Shown here in pieces: positions 25,677-34,860 of a stretch of 64,000 nucleotides of DNA. The position numbers were made by a program, and so were the translations under genes. This stretch comes from Frateuria soli (GTDB lineage Bacteria; Pseudomonadota; Gammaproteobacteria; Xanthomonadales; Rhodanobacteraceae). The DNA is taken from the NCBI RefSeq assembly GCF_021117385.1, contig NZ_CP088252.1, positions 2,170,001 to 2,234,000 of the forward strand. The letters run 5' to 3'. Position 1 is the stretch's first letter. Each line of letters opens with the position of its first letter. The notes under the pieces were generated by a model. That model did not search any database, had not been told where the DNA came from, and was given only the letters and a program-made list of their open reading frames with translations.

Positions 25677-26101
25677 TATGGGGCCGTTGGCGCGGGCCCA
25701 TAAACACCACAGTGGAAGAGGGGATGGTGCCGGCAGCGCGCCGCGGATGCGCGCGATGACCTGCCCACCATGTCGATGGCAAGCGAGACCCCCGCCCCAT
25801 CCGCCAGCCGGAGCGCTGCCCCTCTTCCACCCTCTTGCCCTCGCGTGATGTCCCGGACAGCCCACGTGGGTCAGTCCCCGCCCGAAACCACCCACGCCCT
25901 GCGCCAGCCGGTCCATTGGTGGCTGCCGGCACTTCGCCGCAGGCACCGAGGCGGGGCCCGGTCGCGGCATGCCAGCGGCACGAGCGCTCGCACCGCGTAC
26001 AACCGGGCGCAGCCTGTGTTCACCACCATGGCTGCTGGCAGGCTGCGGGATCCGGCCCGCCATGTTCCAGGCGCCAATGACTGGCGGCTGGAGCCACTGC
26101 G
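25667..26101. other. 435-bp region between convergent genes, no gene seen
   Basis: Short open frames exist on both strands, but none has both a ribosome site and protein-like content. The segment GGGGCCGTTGGCGCGGGCCC at 25681-25700 has some symmetry. No T-tract hairpin is clear. Confidence 0.5.
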
Positions 26102-26341
26102 CTAGCCGCAGTGGCCGCAGCAGGTGCTCCCGCCGCTGATGTGCACCTCTTTCTCCAGCAGCGTGGCCGCGCATCCGATGCCCTGCAGCGCGTCGAGGAT
26201 CTGGGCGCTGCTTGCGCTGGCCAACACCTCCAGGCGACCGCGGCTGGCATCCAGGACGACCCTGGCCTGGGGATCCAGCGCGTGGATGGCGGCGGTGATC
26301 GGGGCCGCATCCTTGTGGGCGGTGGACAGTTCGAATTGCAT
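26102..26341 (-). CDS. Small HMA-like protein with Cys-rich tail
   Basis: 79 aa. The fold pattern (MQFELSTAHKDAAPITAAIH, then VVLDASRGRLEVLASASSAQ, ILDALQGIGCAATLLE) is the beta-alpha-beta-beta-alpha-beta of heavy-metal-associated domains, but the usual N-terminal CxxC is absent. Instead the protein ends STCCGHCG, which could bind copper or zinc. ATG 26341 has GGAG eight bases upstream. A good FNR/ANR-type box lies about 77 bp before the start, so expression is probably induced at low oxygen, consistent with a copper- or haem-related role. The family assignment is moderate. Confidence 0.72.
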   Translation of the reverse strand: MQFELSTAHKDAAPITAAIHALDPQARVVLDASRGRLEVLASASSAQILDALQGIGCAATLLEKEVHISGGSTCCGHCG

Positions 26342-26410
26342 CGGGGGCTCCGTCGACGATTCCGGCACATGCCGGCCCGCGCATGGTCGAGGCACGTCCC
26401 GGCCGCCGCC

Positions 26411-26424
26411 TTGATCCGGGTCAA
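26411..26424. promoter_or_regulatory. FNR/ANR box upstream of the HMA-like gene
   Basis: TTGAT-CCGG-GTCAA matches the FNR/ANR consensus TTGAT-N4-ATCAA at nine of ten positions. Its centre is 77 bp upstream of ATG 26341, suitable for an activator site near -40 if the leader is about 35 bases. Confidence 0.5.
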
Positions 26425-26452
26425 CCGCACGGGCATGAGGCACACCAGCGCC

Positions 26453-27271
26453 TCAGCGGGCGATACCCACCACCAGCGCCTGGATCCTGCCGGTCACGCG
26501 GCCGGTTCCAAACCGTGCGGCGATGGCTGCGATGGCCGCTTCGGTCGCGGCCTCGAGCCGCGTCGCGTCACGGGCCACGATCTCGTTGCGAAGCGGCGTG
26601 CCCTGGCAATAGGCCGCGGCGGGGATGGCGGGCGTTGCGGCGGCACTTTCGGCGACGACGGTGCGGATCGCCGGCGGCCCGCGGAAACCACCCTGGGCCA
26701 GGTCGCGCGCGATCGCATCCCGCGCGCAGTACCCATGTGGCAGGCGCTCCAGAAAGCGTGGCGGGTCTTCCGGGAAGACGCCGGCGACGGCTTCCTGGAT
26801 GACCCACGCGAAGTCATTGGTTTCGATCCGGTCCCACACGCTGAACAACAGCGTGCCGCCGGGTCGCAGCACCCGCCGCGCCTCGGCAAACGCCTGTGCC
26901 TTGTCGGGAAAGAACATCGTGCCGAACTGGCAGGCGACGGCGTCGAACGAGGCATCGTCAAACGGCAAAGCCATCGCGTCGGCCTGTTGCCAGACCACGG
27001 GCCCGGGTGTCCCCTGCCTCTGCGCCACCGCCAGCATGGTCTCGTTGAGGTCGGTCGCCACGATTTCCGCGCCGGGCGGCAGCCGCGCGCTCAGTTCGCG
27101 CGTCACCGCGCCGGTGCCCGCCGCCAGTTCCAGTACACGCCCCGCCGGCAGGGATGCAAGCCGGCTGGCAAGGTCCCGGGCGTAAGGCGCGAAGATCAGC
27201 GGTACCAGCAGGTCCTGATACAGCGTGGCGATGTCCTCGCCGAACCGTCTGTCGCTCCCGTGCGTCTGCAT
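26453..27271 (-). CDS. Class I SAM methyltransferase (UbiE/Methyltransf_11-like)
   Basis: A 272-aa soluble methyltransferase. Motif I is VLELAAGTGAVTREL, motif II EIVATDLNETML, motif III WQQADAMALPFDDASFD, and post-I EARRVLRPGGTLLFSVWD, the standard UbiE-type series. The C-terminal 110 residues are the variable substrate part. ATG 27271 has GGAG eight bases upstream; a longer frame upstream lacks similarity. The substrate is not known. It is upstream of the HMA-like gene on the same strand, but 111 bp and the FNR box separate them. Confidence 0.85.
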   Translation of the reverse strand: MQTHGSDRRFGEDIATLYQDLLVPLIFAPYARDLASRLASLPAGRVLELAAGTGAVTRELSARLPPGAEIVATDLNETMLAVAQRQGTPGPVVWQQADAMALPFDDASFDAVACQFGTMFFPDKAQAFAEARRVLRPGGTLLFSVWDRIETNDFAWVIQEAVAGVFPEDPPRFLERLPHGYCARDAIARDLAQGGFRGPPAIRTVVAESAAATPAIPAAAYCQGTPLRNEIVARDATRLEAATEAAIAAIAARFGTGRVTGRIQALVVGIAR

Positions 27272-27396
27272 GATGCGCACTCCAGCCACCGGATGTGCGA
27301 AGCCTACGCCGTTCGCGACCGCGTGCAGCGCCTGGCGGTGATTTGCGGGCCTGGCGAGAGTCCCGCGAAAGGTGGCGTGCTGCCCCGGCGCCCGGA

Positions 27397-27951
27397 TTAC
27401 GGCTCGTCTGCCGGCTCCGGCGCCGCGAACGCCTTGCTGTAATGGCCGGACGGGTCGAAGCAGCACACCCGTCGCTTGCCCGACGCGAGCATGTCGCAGG
27501 CGTCGGCGATGCGCTTGGCGCGGGTGGCGGTCTGCCTGGCCGAGGTCATCCAGTGGATCCAGTCCACGCGCGCCAAGGTGGTGGTGGCTTCCCACGTCGC
27601 CAATGCCCCGGGCGCGCCGTCCAGCGCCTGGCGCAGGTCCGGCGGAAGTTCCGGCTCGGGCTCCCTGGCCACCGGTGCGATCTCCAGCGCGACGCTGTCG
27701 CCGACCGTTGCGCCGGCAGCTTCGCACAGCGCCGCGTCGACCTTGAACCAGTGGCTCAGTCGGCCGTCCGGCTCCAGCATGGCCTGGAACGGCTGGCCAT
27801 TGATCGTGCCCTCGGCGCTCGTCCTCCCCCGCCGTGGGAACCGGGCGCTGACATCCTCGGGGAGGACCACGAACGCCCAGGACGCGTCACGCGGCTGCGC
27901 CGGGCGCAGCAGTTTCGCCTCGAATCGGGAGGTACCTTTTTGCTTGGCCAT
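27397..27951 (-). CDS. DUF1905/YdeI (OmpD-associated) family protein
   Basis: 184 aa. Residues 1-95 form a DUF1905 beta-barrel (FEAKLLRPAQPRDASWAFVV; GTINGQPFQAMLEPDGRLSH). Residues 100-165 are the YdeI/OmpD-associated C-terminal helical domain (LPPDLRQALDGAPGALATWE; WIHWMTSARQTATRAKRI). In E. coli YdeI is linked to resistance to cationic peptides, but the mechanism is unclear. It is cytoplasmic and well separated from neighbours. The ribosome site is weak. Confidence 0.85.
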   Translation of the reverse strand: MAKQKGTSRFEAKLLRPAQPRDASWAFVVLPEDVSARFPRRGRTSAEGTINGQPFQAMLEPDGRLSHWFKVDAALCEAAGATVGDSVALEIAPVAREPEPELPPDLRQALDGAPGALATWEATTTLARVDWIHWMTSARQTATRAKRIADACDMLASGKRRVCCFDPSGHYSKAFAAPEPADEP

Positions 27952-28047
27952 GTCGACGAGTCCTCGGGAATCCGGAGGGTACCGGCCCCGAGCCGGAACA
28001 GGTAGCCGCCGCGCGCTTCCTCGTGGCGGCCTCCGCGCCGCCGCCGA

Positions 28048-28605
28048 CTACCCGCGCCAGTTGGCGTGCATGCGCCAGAACTCCACGCTGCGGCGGTAGG
28101 CTTCGCGCTCCAGCGGCACGCCGGAGCCACCCTCGCCCACGCCCAGCGCGTTGCGCATCATGGTGATCGGCGCCATCGGCGTCTCCTCCGGCTCGGCGGT
28201 GTACATGCAGCCGACCACCCCCCAGTCGGCCTCGATGGAGGTGCCTTCTCTGGCCAGTTGCTCCCGGCTGTAGAGGATCGGGATCAGGTAGCCCGCCACC
28301 GGCGGCTCGAGCCCCTCGAACCAGCGCACCAGCACCGGCAGCTCGTCGCGCGTGCGCGCTTCGTAGTCCGAGCGCAGCAGGTGCCGGTTCGCGTCGGTGA
28401 TCGGCACGGCCAGGCATCGCGTGGAGGTCCAGTTGCGATGCACGTGCAGCTTGCAGAACGACGCGTAGCCGTCGAGCACCTTCAGCGGCGGCACCTCGTT
28501 GAGGTGGCGCTCGAAGGCCTCGGGCGTACAGTCCTGGATGGTGTTGCGGCGCGGCTCGCGTGGAAAAAGACGAGGTAGTGCGAAGTCGGTGAGGACGATG
28601 GACAT
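28048..28605 (-). CDS. DUF3228 family protein
   Basis: 185 aa, soluble. It fits DUF3228: an N-terminal RNTIQDCTPEAFERHLN block, CKLHVHRNWTSTRCLAVPIT, and the late TSIEADWGVVGCMYTAEPEE, PMAPITMMRNALGVGEGGSG and REAYRRSVEFWRMHA. Size matches the family. No biochemical role is known. It precedes the YdeI-like gene on the same strand by 96 bp. No clear Shine-Dalgarno site is seen. Confidence 0.85.
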   Translation of the reverse strand: MSIVLTDFALPRLFPREPRRNTIQDCTPEAFERHLNEVPPLKVLDGYASFCKLHVHRNWTSTRCLAVPITDANRHLLRSDYEARTRDELPVLVRWFEGLEPPVAGYLIPILYSREQLAREGTSIEADWGVVGCMYTAEPEETPMAPITMMRNALGVGEGGSGVPLEREAYRRSVEFWRMHANWRG

Positions 28606-28821
28606 ACAGCGTGAACCAGGGCGTGGGAGCCAGGCATTATCGCGTCATCGCGCTCCGTCCTCACGATCGATGCCCGCGCACTGGCACGAGAGACGGCACC
28701 CTCACCTTCCGTCCCTCTCGGCGAAGGTGTCAGCCCACTGTCGTCGTCAGTTCGTGGGCAGCCGGAGCGGCGTGGGATACTGCTGCCCGCACGCCGATTC
28801 CTGGACCTCCCGCCGCGCTCT

Positions 28822-31800
28822 TCAGAACGCTACGTTCAAGCGAGTCGACCACGCCTGCGCGCTATGGCGCTGACCGACTTCATAGTCGTATCCGAACTGC
28901 AGTGTCGTACGGGACGACAACGCCGCATCGAGATTGAAGCCGAGCACACCGCTGTAGCGCGACAGGCCGATGCCGACCAAAGGCTGCCACTGCTCAAGAC
29001 CAACGAAGCTGGCATCGAACACATCGCCGTGCGATGCCAGGGTCCGTTGCCACTGCGCATGCGCGCTGAAGTCCAGGGCGCGGCTGCCGCTGAAGTCCCA
29101 GCGACGGCCCGCGCGCACGCCGAGCCCGGCCTGCCAGCGATCCAGCGTCTGCGCATGTGCGCGAAGACCGAAGCCACCCGCGCCCTGCTCCGCAAAGGAA
29201 CCGCGATCGACACGGGCGTACTGCACACTGATGAACGGCACCACATAGCCGCGGGCCTGGCCGAGATGCAGACCACTCTCGCCGTAGGCCACGCCATAGC
29301 TGCCGTTGTACCGGGTCGACACGCCATGCGTGCGGTATCCCAGCAGAACCTGTCGGCTGACGTCCTGCTGGAAGCGGCCGAACCCGACACGGCCCAGCAC
29401 GTACCGGTTGCCGTCGAGCCAGCCCGAGTACACCATCGCCTCCGTGCCGAGGCTGTCCTCGTGGTCGAAGCTCCGGTCCAGCCGCTGCTGGCCACGGCTC
29501 TGGCCGAGCGCGAAGCCGGCGATGCCCGATCGACCGATCGTCCGGTCGCTGCCGACCAGCCAGCCGTTCACCTGGAAATCGACCGCACCATAGCCGGCGC
29601 GCGCCATGTCGCCACCGATGCTCAGGTCATGCGTCCACATGCCGGCGCCGGCGCCCCGTTCGAGCAAGGCGTCGAGGCGATCGGACAGCACCCGGTCGGC
29701 CGCGTCGATCGCCTTGAAAGTCATCGCCGCGCTGATCGCATGCAACTCGCCGGACAGGCTCCGCAGCGAGGCCTGCGCGGCGAGCAGCGAGGGCGCCTGC
29801 TGGAACTCGCCCGCGGAGTCCAGGAAGTCCATCGACACGTCGGAAAGACTGCCGGTGGCGAACCTGTCGTCCAGTTGCGTGAACGTGCTCTGCACACGCA
29901 CGGCGCTGCCCATGGACACCGGGGTATAGCTCACGCCCGCGCCCGCCGCGGCGGTGGTCACATCCAGGCCGGTGGTATCCAGCCACACGCTGTTGGCGTC
30001 GTAGTTGATGGTCGTGGCGGTGAACACCACGCCGGCGTCCTTGACCAGCTGGTCGAAGGTGCCGCTGACGCCACCGGCGGCGGTGAGCACGTCGGTGCGG
30101 CTGCTGGCGACATAGCTGCTGTCGGCACCGGTGATTTCCAGCGTGCCGCCGTCGAGCGTGGCGGTGCCGGCCACGTCGAGCTTGCTGCCCAGGCTGACGG
30201 CCAGGGTGCCGGTCGCCGCGTTGACATAGCTGCCGCCAATGCGGGCATTGCCCCGACCGACCGCCACGCGGCCACCGTTGGAGAGGTCGCCGACGGTGCC
30301 CGGCAGACCCGGGGGTGCTCCGTTGTAGGTGGCCCCCTGGAGCACGGCCCCCGCGTTCACGGTCACGTTGCCGGGAAGAACCTCCATGGCGCGCAACGTG
30401 CCCTCCGCGACGGTGGTGCCACCGGTGTAAGTGTTGGCCTCATCCAGGCTCAACATGCCCGGCCCCCGCTTGATCAGCGAGCCGCTGCCTGAAATCACGC
30501 TCTCGAGATAGACCTGGCCGTCGTTGTCGAACGTGAGCGTGCCATGGTTGGTCACGCTGACCGGGCGCAGGTAGTCGTTCTGGAAGGATCCGTCTCCCAG
30601 GGTGACACTGCCTTGTTCGACGACCACGTCGAGAAAGTCGATCACCCTCAGGTCCGGGAACGTGAGGTCGCCCGTGCCCTTCTGGACCAGGGACGCTCCC
30701 CCGTCAGCACCGGGGCCAGCCAGGTATCCCCAATAGACCACGTCGTCACTGCGGTTGAATACCAGCTTGCCGCCTGAATAGATCTGTATATCGACCGGGC
30801 CGTAGGAGCCGCTCGTGGCCGATCCCACCTGGCCAAGCGTGCCGCCGTCACCGATCTGCAGCGTGCCGGCCTCGACGCGGGCCGTGGCGACGTGATCGAG
30901 GTCGTCGCCGTCGATGACCCAGGAGCCGCCTCCCTTCTTGATGAGCAAGCCGCCGAAGGTGGTGGTCCCGGTCACCGCATCGCTGTACCGCTGCACCGTA
31001 CCCGCGCCGCCATCCAGGGTGAGGAACGAGCCCTGGTTGGTGCCCATGGCGAGGTTGCCCTGGATCGAGCTTCCGGCGGACAAGGTGGCACTGTTATAGG
31101 CCGTCGGAATCATCTGCACGTCACCGATGATGATGCCCGCGTTGCTCACGTCCAGCCCGCCGTCGGCCGTGGAATCGGTACTCGCGCCCGAGGCGACGAA
31201 AATGGCGCACGGGGTGGAGGCGCCGCAATCCCCGGCAGTCGCGCCGGTCGATTCGATGGTCGACCCGCGGCCATTCGTGACCTTGCCTCCATGCTCCAGG
31301 TAGATGGCCGTCGAACCACTCGTGATCGTGGCTCCGCCTGTGTTCTCCACCTTGCCCGTCTCGCCCAGCACGCGGATGGCGGTGCCGCCCGGCGACCGGA
31401 TGATGCTGCCCGCGCCGTCGTTGCTGACCACGCCCCCTCGCCCGAACGACAGGGCGAGACTGCCACCCTCGATGATGCCCCCGGTACCGTTGTCCACGGT
31501 GCCGAGATCGTCGGTGACCAGGGCGGATTCCGTTCCATGGATGTGTCCGCCGTCGTGGTTCAGCACGGTCACGCGAGGTCCTGGGGCTGCCAGGGCGTTG
31601 TCGCGCGTCCCTCCGATGTCTCCCGCGTTGTCCAGCGTTCCGAAGCCGCCCAACTCGATCACGTTGAATAGCGTGACGCCACTGTCCACTTTCAGGATGT
31701 GGTCGTCGAAGAAATAGGGGCCATACGATCCGACGGCGATCCTGCCCGGACCGAGCGAGGCGCCCCGTGCAATTTCCAGGGTGCCTCCGGCGACCGTGGT

Positions 31801-33114
31801 ACCGCCGCTGTAGGTGCTCGCGCCGGTCAGGACAAGCGTGCCATCGCCCGTCTTGGTCAGCGTTCCATCGCCGCTGACGATGCCGTCGAAGCGCAGCTTG
31901 CCGCCCGGGGCGAATACCAGCGATCCCTTGTCGACCACGTCGCCGACGATCGATCCGGTGGTGCCGTAGTTGCCGATCTGGAGCGTGCCGCTGTTGATCG
32001 TCGTGCCGCCCGTATAGGTGTTGGCGCCCGTCAGGATCAACGTATCGGAGCCCGCTTGCGTCAGCGACCCGCTACCGCTGATGGCGCCACCGACGACGCC
32101 GTAGAAGGTCGGATCGCTGCGGCGATTGAAAACCAGGGAGCCGTTGTCGATCACATTGCCGGTAATCGAGCCGCTGTTGCCACCGTTACCGATCTGCAGG
32201 GTGGTACCCAGGGTGATCGTCGTGCCGCCCTTGTACGAATTCTCGCCCGTCAGGATCAAGGTGCCGGCACCGGACTGCACCAGCGCTCCGGTGCCGGTGA
32301 TGGCCCCGGCAAAGGTCACCTGGTCACCGCGATCGAAAACCAGCGTCCCGTTGTCCGTGACGTCGCCGACGATCCAGCCCGTCGTGCCGCCATTGCCCAG
32401 TTGCAACGTGCCGCGACTGATCGTGGTGCCGCCGGCGTAGGTGTTGTTGCCGGTAAGGGTGAGTCGCCCCGTGCCGGCCTGCTCCAGGGACCCCGTGCCG
32501 CTCACCTCGCCGCCGAAGATCACGTCGTCGCTGCGATCGAACACCAGTGCCCCGTTGTCCGTGACGTCGCCGACGATCCAGCCGGTCGTGCCGCCGTTGC
32601 CGAGCTGCAGCGTGCCGCGACTGATGGTGGTGCCGCCGGTGTAGGTGTTGTTGCCGGTCAGGATGAGTCGACCCGTGCCAGCCTGCTCCAGGGATCCCGG
32701 GCCGCTCACCTCGCCGCTGAAGATCACGTCGTCGCTGCGGTTGAACACCAGATTGCCGCTGTCCTTCACGTCACCCACGATCGAACCGACGGCGCCGCCG
32801 TCGCCGATCTGCAGCGTGCCCTGGTTGATCGTGGTGCCGCCGGTGTAGGTGTTGGTGCCGACGAGCACCAGCGTGCCGGTTCCGTCCTTGATCAGGCCAC
32901 CGGTGCCGCTGATGTTGTCGGACCAGGTGGCGGATTTGCTGCTGTCGTATGTGACGTCCTGGTCGGCCGTGCCGCCCGATCCATTGCCCGGCGGTGGCGC
33001 GGGATTCGACGGTCGCACGTTCGACCCGCCGCCTCCGCATCCCGATAGCCCCGACACCAATGCAATGGCAAACGCCACGGCAGACAGCCGCGGCACTGCT
33101 CGATCGTCCATCAT
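28822..33114 (-). CDS. Giant autotransporter with lipoprotein signal and beta-strand repeats
   Basis: A 1430-aa type Va secretion protein. The N-terminus (VAFAIALVSGLSGCGGGG) has a perfect lipobox LSGC with Cys26, unusual for autotransporters but known in NalP- and SphB1-like proteases. The passenger has at least eight autotransporter-associated beta-strand repeats (GTGRLILTGNNTYTGGTTIS pattern), predicting a beta-helix. About residues 1160-1430 form the 12-strand translocator barrel, ending in Phe (STRLNVAF), the signal for BAM assembly. No protease or lipase triad is visible in the passenger, so adhesion or biofilm is the best guess. A purine-rich AGGGGA precedes ATG 33114. Confidence 0.93.
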   Translation of the reverse strand: MMDDRAVPRLSAVAFAIALVSGLSGCGGGGSNVRPSNPAPPPGNGSGGTADQDVTYDSSKSATWSDNISGTGGLIKDGTGTLVLVGTNTYTGGTTINQGTLQIGDGGAVGSIVGDVKDSGNLVFNRSDDVIFSGEVSGPGSLEQAGTGRLILTGNNTYTGGTTISRGTLQLGNGGTTGWIVGDVTDNGALVFDRSDDVIFGGEVSGTGSLEQAGTGRLTLTGNNTYAGGTTISRGTLQLGNGGTTGWIVGDVTDNGTLVFDRGDQVTFAGAITGTGALVQSGAGTLILTGENSYKGGTTITLGTTLQIGNGGNSGSITGNVIDNGSLVFNRRSDPTFYGVVGGAISGSGSLTQAGSDTLILTGANTYTGGTTINSGTLQIGNYGTTGSIVGDVVDKGSLVFAPGGKLRFDGIVSGDGTLTKTGDGTLVLTGASTYSGGTTVAGGTLEIARGASLGPGRIAVGSYGPYFFDDHILKVDSGVTLFNVIELGGFGTLDNAGDIGGTRDNALAAPGPRVTVLNHDGGHIHGTESALVTDDLGTVDNGTGGIIEGGSLALSFGRGGVVSNDGAGSIIRSPGGTAIRVLGETGKVENTGGATITSGSTAIYLEHGGKVTNGRGSTIESTGATAGDCGASTPCAIFVASGASTDSTADGGLDVSNAGIIIGDVQMIPTAYNSATLSAGSSIQGNLAMGTNQGSFLTLDGGAGTVQRYSDAVTGTTTFGGLLIKKGGGSWVIDGDDLDHVATARVEAGTLQIGDGGTLGQVGSATSGSYGPVDIQIYSGGKLVFNRSDDVVYWGYLAGPGADGGASLVQKGTGDLTFPDLRVIDFLDVVVEQGSVTLGDGSFQNDYLRPVSVTNHGTLTFDNDGQVYLESVISGSGSLIKRGPGMLSLDEANTYTGGTTVAEGTLRAMEVLPGNVTVNAGAVLQGATYNGAPPGLPGTVGDLSNGGRVAVGRGNARIGGSYVNAATGTLAVSLGSKLDVAGTATLDGGTLEITGADSSYVASSRTDVLTAAGGVSGTFDQLVKDAGVVFTATTINYDANSVWLDTTGLDVTTAAAGAGVSYTPVSMGSAVRVQSTFTQLDDRFATGSLSDVSMDFLDSAGEFQQAPSLLAAQASLRSLSGELHAISAAMTFKAIDAADRVLSDRLDALLERGAGAGMWTHDLSIGGDMARAGYGAVDFQVNGWLVGSDRTIGRSGIAGFALGQSRGQQRLDRSFDHEDSLGTEAMVYSGWLDGNRYVLGRVGFGRFQQDVSRQVLLGYRTHGVSTRYNGSYGVAYGESGLHLGQARGYVVPFISVQYARVDRGSFAEQGAGGFGLRAHAQTLDRWQAGLGVRAGRRWDFSGSRALDFSAHAQWQRTLASHGDVFDASFVGLEQWQPLVGIGLSRYSGVLGFNLDAALSSRTTLQFGYDYEVGQRHSAQAWSTRLNVAF
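32341..32748. repeat. Two adjacent 204-bp in-phase repeats in the autotransporter passenger
   Basis: Two 68-codon units (32748-32545 and 32544-32341, minus strand) differ at only six of 68 residues. A third, more diverged unit follows at 32340-32134. The near identity implies recent duplication and makes unit number prone to change by recombination or replication slippage. Confidence 0.85.
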
Positions 33115-33192
33115 GCCAAGTCCCCTTCGTCCGTTTGGCAGCAGCTTCCGAGCGAAGCGTACCCCAAGGGAAGGGCAAATACGCCGCCCGGC

Positions 33193-33843
33193 TTACGCGG
33201 CCGGATGGCCGGCAGCCACCGCCGCCTGGGCGGCATAGGCGCGCTGGTAGGCAGGCCGCGCTTCGCCACGGGCAACATAGGCGGCCAGGTTCGGGAATTC
33301 GTCCAGCATGCCCGACGGTTTCACGCGCAGCAGCACCGAAACCATCAGCAGGTCGCCCGCGCTGAAGGCGCCGTCGAGCCACTCGCACTCGCCCAGATAG
33401 GCGGAAAGCTGGCGCAGCCGGGTGCGGATGCGCTCCATGACCAGCGGCAGGCGGTCCTGCGCCCAGGCTCGATCGCCCTCCACGAACTTCGCGACCGTGA
33501 GTTCCAGGATCGGCGGTTCCACGGAATTGAGGGCGGCGAACATCCAGGTGATCGCCCGCGCCCGGGCATCGCCGTCGAACGGCAACAGGCCCACATGGCG
33601 CTCGGCGATGTGCAGGACGATCGCACCGGTTTCGAACAGCGCCAGGCCGCCTTCCTCGTAGGTCGGGATCTGGCCGAACGGTTGCAGGCGCACGTGCGCC
33701 GCTTCCTTCATCGCCCGGAACGACACCAGGCGCACTTCGTAGGGTTGGCCCACTTCCTCCAGCGCCCAGCGCACGCGGGTATCGCGCGCCAGTCCCTTGC
33801 CGCCGTCGGGCGAGCGTTCGAAGGCAGTGATGGTGACGGGCAT
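33193..33843 (-). CDS. Glutathione S-transferase family protein
   Basis: A 216-aa cytosolic GST. The N-terminal thioredoxin-like domain has PFGQIPTYEEGGLALFETGA, with the cis-Pro and the Glu-Thr (ET) glutathione-contact pair. The C-terminal helical domain has FSAGDLLMVSVLLR, the conserved N-capping box with Asp. The first-strand catalytic Ser/Cys is not evident (FERSPDGGKGLARD), so the class is uncertain. AGGAG stands eight bases before ATG 33843. It is divergent from mtfA. Confidence 0.9.
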   Translation of the reverse strand: MPVTITAFERSPDGGKGLARDTRVRWALEEVGQPYEVRLVSFRAMKEAAHVRLQPFGQIPTYEEGGLALFETGAIVLHIAERHVGLLPFDGDARARAITWMFAALNSVEPPILELTVAKFVEGDRAWAQDRLPLVMERIRTRLRQLSAYLGECEWLDGAFSAGDLLMVSVLLRVKPSGMLDEFPNLAAYVARGEARPAYQRAYAAQAAVAAGHPAA

Positions 33844-34016
33844 CGCGGGGCTCCTGGTTGTCCTGGGGTCGGTGTGTGCCGGCGCGCGGCCCGGCACTTG
33901 CACGACGATCCGACCACCGCCGGATCGACACGGACCGTGACGATGGTCCCTCAGCTTGCAAAATGCACATACCGCCCCGATTGCCTGGAGGCCGATACTT
34001 CTCTCCCGCAGGGGCC

Positions 34017-34772
34017 ATGCTCGACAGGATCCGGAACTGGCGCGTGCGCCGCATCGTCGCCCGCCGTCCCATCGCCGAACCCCTGTGGCGGGACGCGCTG
34101 CGCCGCTGCGCCCCGGCCCGTCGCCTGGGCGCATCCGACCAGGCGGCGCTGCGCGTGCTGGCCACGCTGTTCCTGGAAAAGAAGTCGCTGGAGCCGGTCC
34201 AGGGGCTGGTGCTGGACGACGCGGACCGTGTCCTGCTCGCGGTCCACGCCTGCGTACCGATCCTGAAGCTGGGACTGGACTGGTACGAGGGCTGGCACAG
34301 CGTCATCGTCTATCCGGACGCGTTCATTCCGCGCCGGACCTACACCGACGAGGCGGGCGTGGTCCACGAGACCCGCGACGTGATGGCCGGCGAGGCGTGG
34401 GGGCGCGGGCCGGTGATCCTGTCTTGGGCGGACGTGCTCGATGCCGGCAAGATCCCGGGACACAACGTGGTCATCCATGAAATGGCGCACAAGCTCGACA
34501 TGCTCAACGGCGAGGCCAATGGCTTCCCGCCGCTGCACCGGCGCATGGACCGCCGCGCTTGGACGCGGGCCTTCTCCGGCGCCTGGGACCGCCTGCGCGA
34601 GGATGATCGCCACGGCCTGTCCCTGCCGATCGACCCGTACAGCCTGGAGAACGAGGCCGAGTTCTTCGCGGTGGTGAGCGAGGCGTTCTTCGAATCACCG
34701 GCCGCGTTGCGCCACGATCTGCCCGAGGTCTACCGGCAGCTCGAGCTGTTCTACCGGCAGCATCCGTACTGA
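34017..34772 (+). CDS. mtfA: MtfA-type zinc peptidase
   Basis: 251 aa. In E. coli MtfA binds the glucose repressor Mlc and has aminopeptidase activity. Here HEMAHKLDMLNGEANG gives the HExxH site and downstream Asp; the third ligand is expected in NEAEFFAVVSEAFFE (Glu). PVQGLVLDDADRVLLAVHAC and WHSVIVYPDAF match conserved N-terminal strands. ATG 34017 follows AGGGG; an in-frame ATG at 33963 would add 18 residues and cannot be excluded. It is 88 bp upstream of the ClC gene. Confidence 0.92.
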   Translation: MLDRIRNWRVRRIVARRPIAEPLWRDALRRCAPARRLGASDQAALRVLATLFLEKKSLEPVQGLVLDDADRVLLAVHACVPILKLGLDWYEGWHSVIVYPDAFIPRRTYTDEAGVVHETRDVMAGEAWGRGPVILSWADVLDAGKIPGHNVVIHEMAHKLDMLNGEANGFPPLHRRMDRRAWTRAFSGAWDRLREDDRHGLSLPIDPYSLENEAEFFAVVSEAFFESPAALRHDLPEVYRQLELFYRQHPY

Positions 34773-34860
34773 GCACCCGATGGGTCCCCATGGCGCATCC
34801 CGCGCAGCTGGGCGGCCTACGCTGCTATCCTGAGCGGCTTACGCGTATCCGATCAGGCCC

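Noticed and set aside
25677-26101. Possible small gene controlled by the weak FNR-like box at 25663
   Set aside because: No frame with start, ribosome site and protein-like sequence was found, and the box overlaps a stop codon.
28864-30492. 542-codon frame antisense to the autotransporter
   Set aside because: His/Arg/Ala-rich shadow of a gene with clear barrel and repeats on the opposite strand.
32134-32848. Regular direct repeats considered as a CRISPR or satellite
   Set aside because: Units are 204 bp, in phase with codons and encode autotransporter beta-strand repeats.
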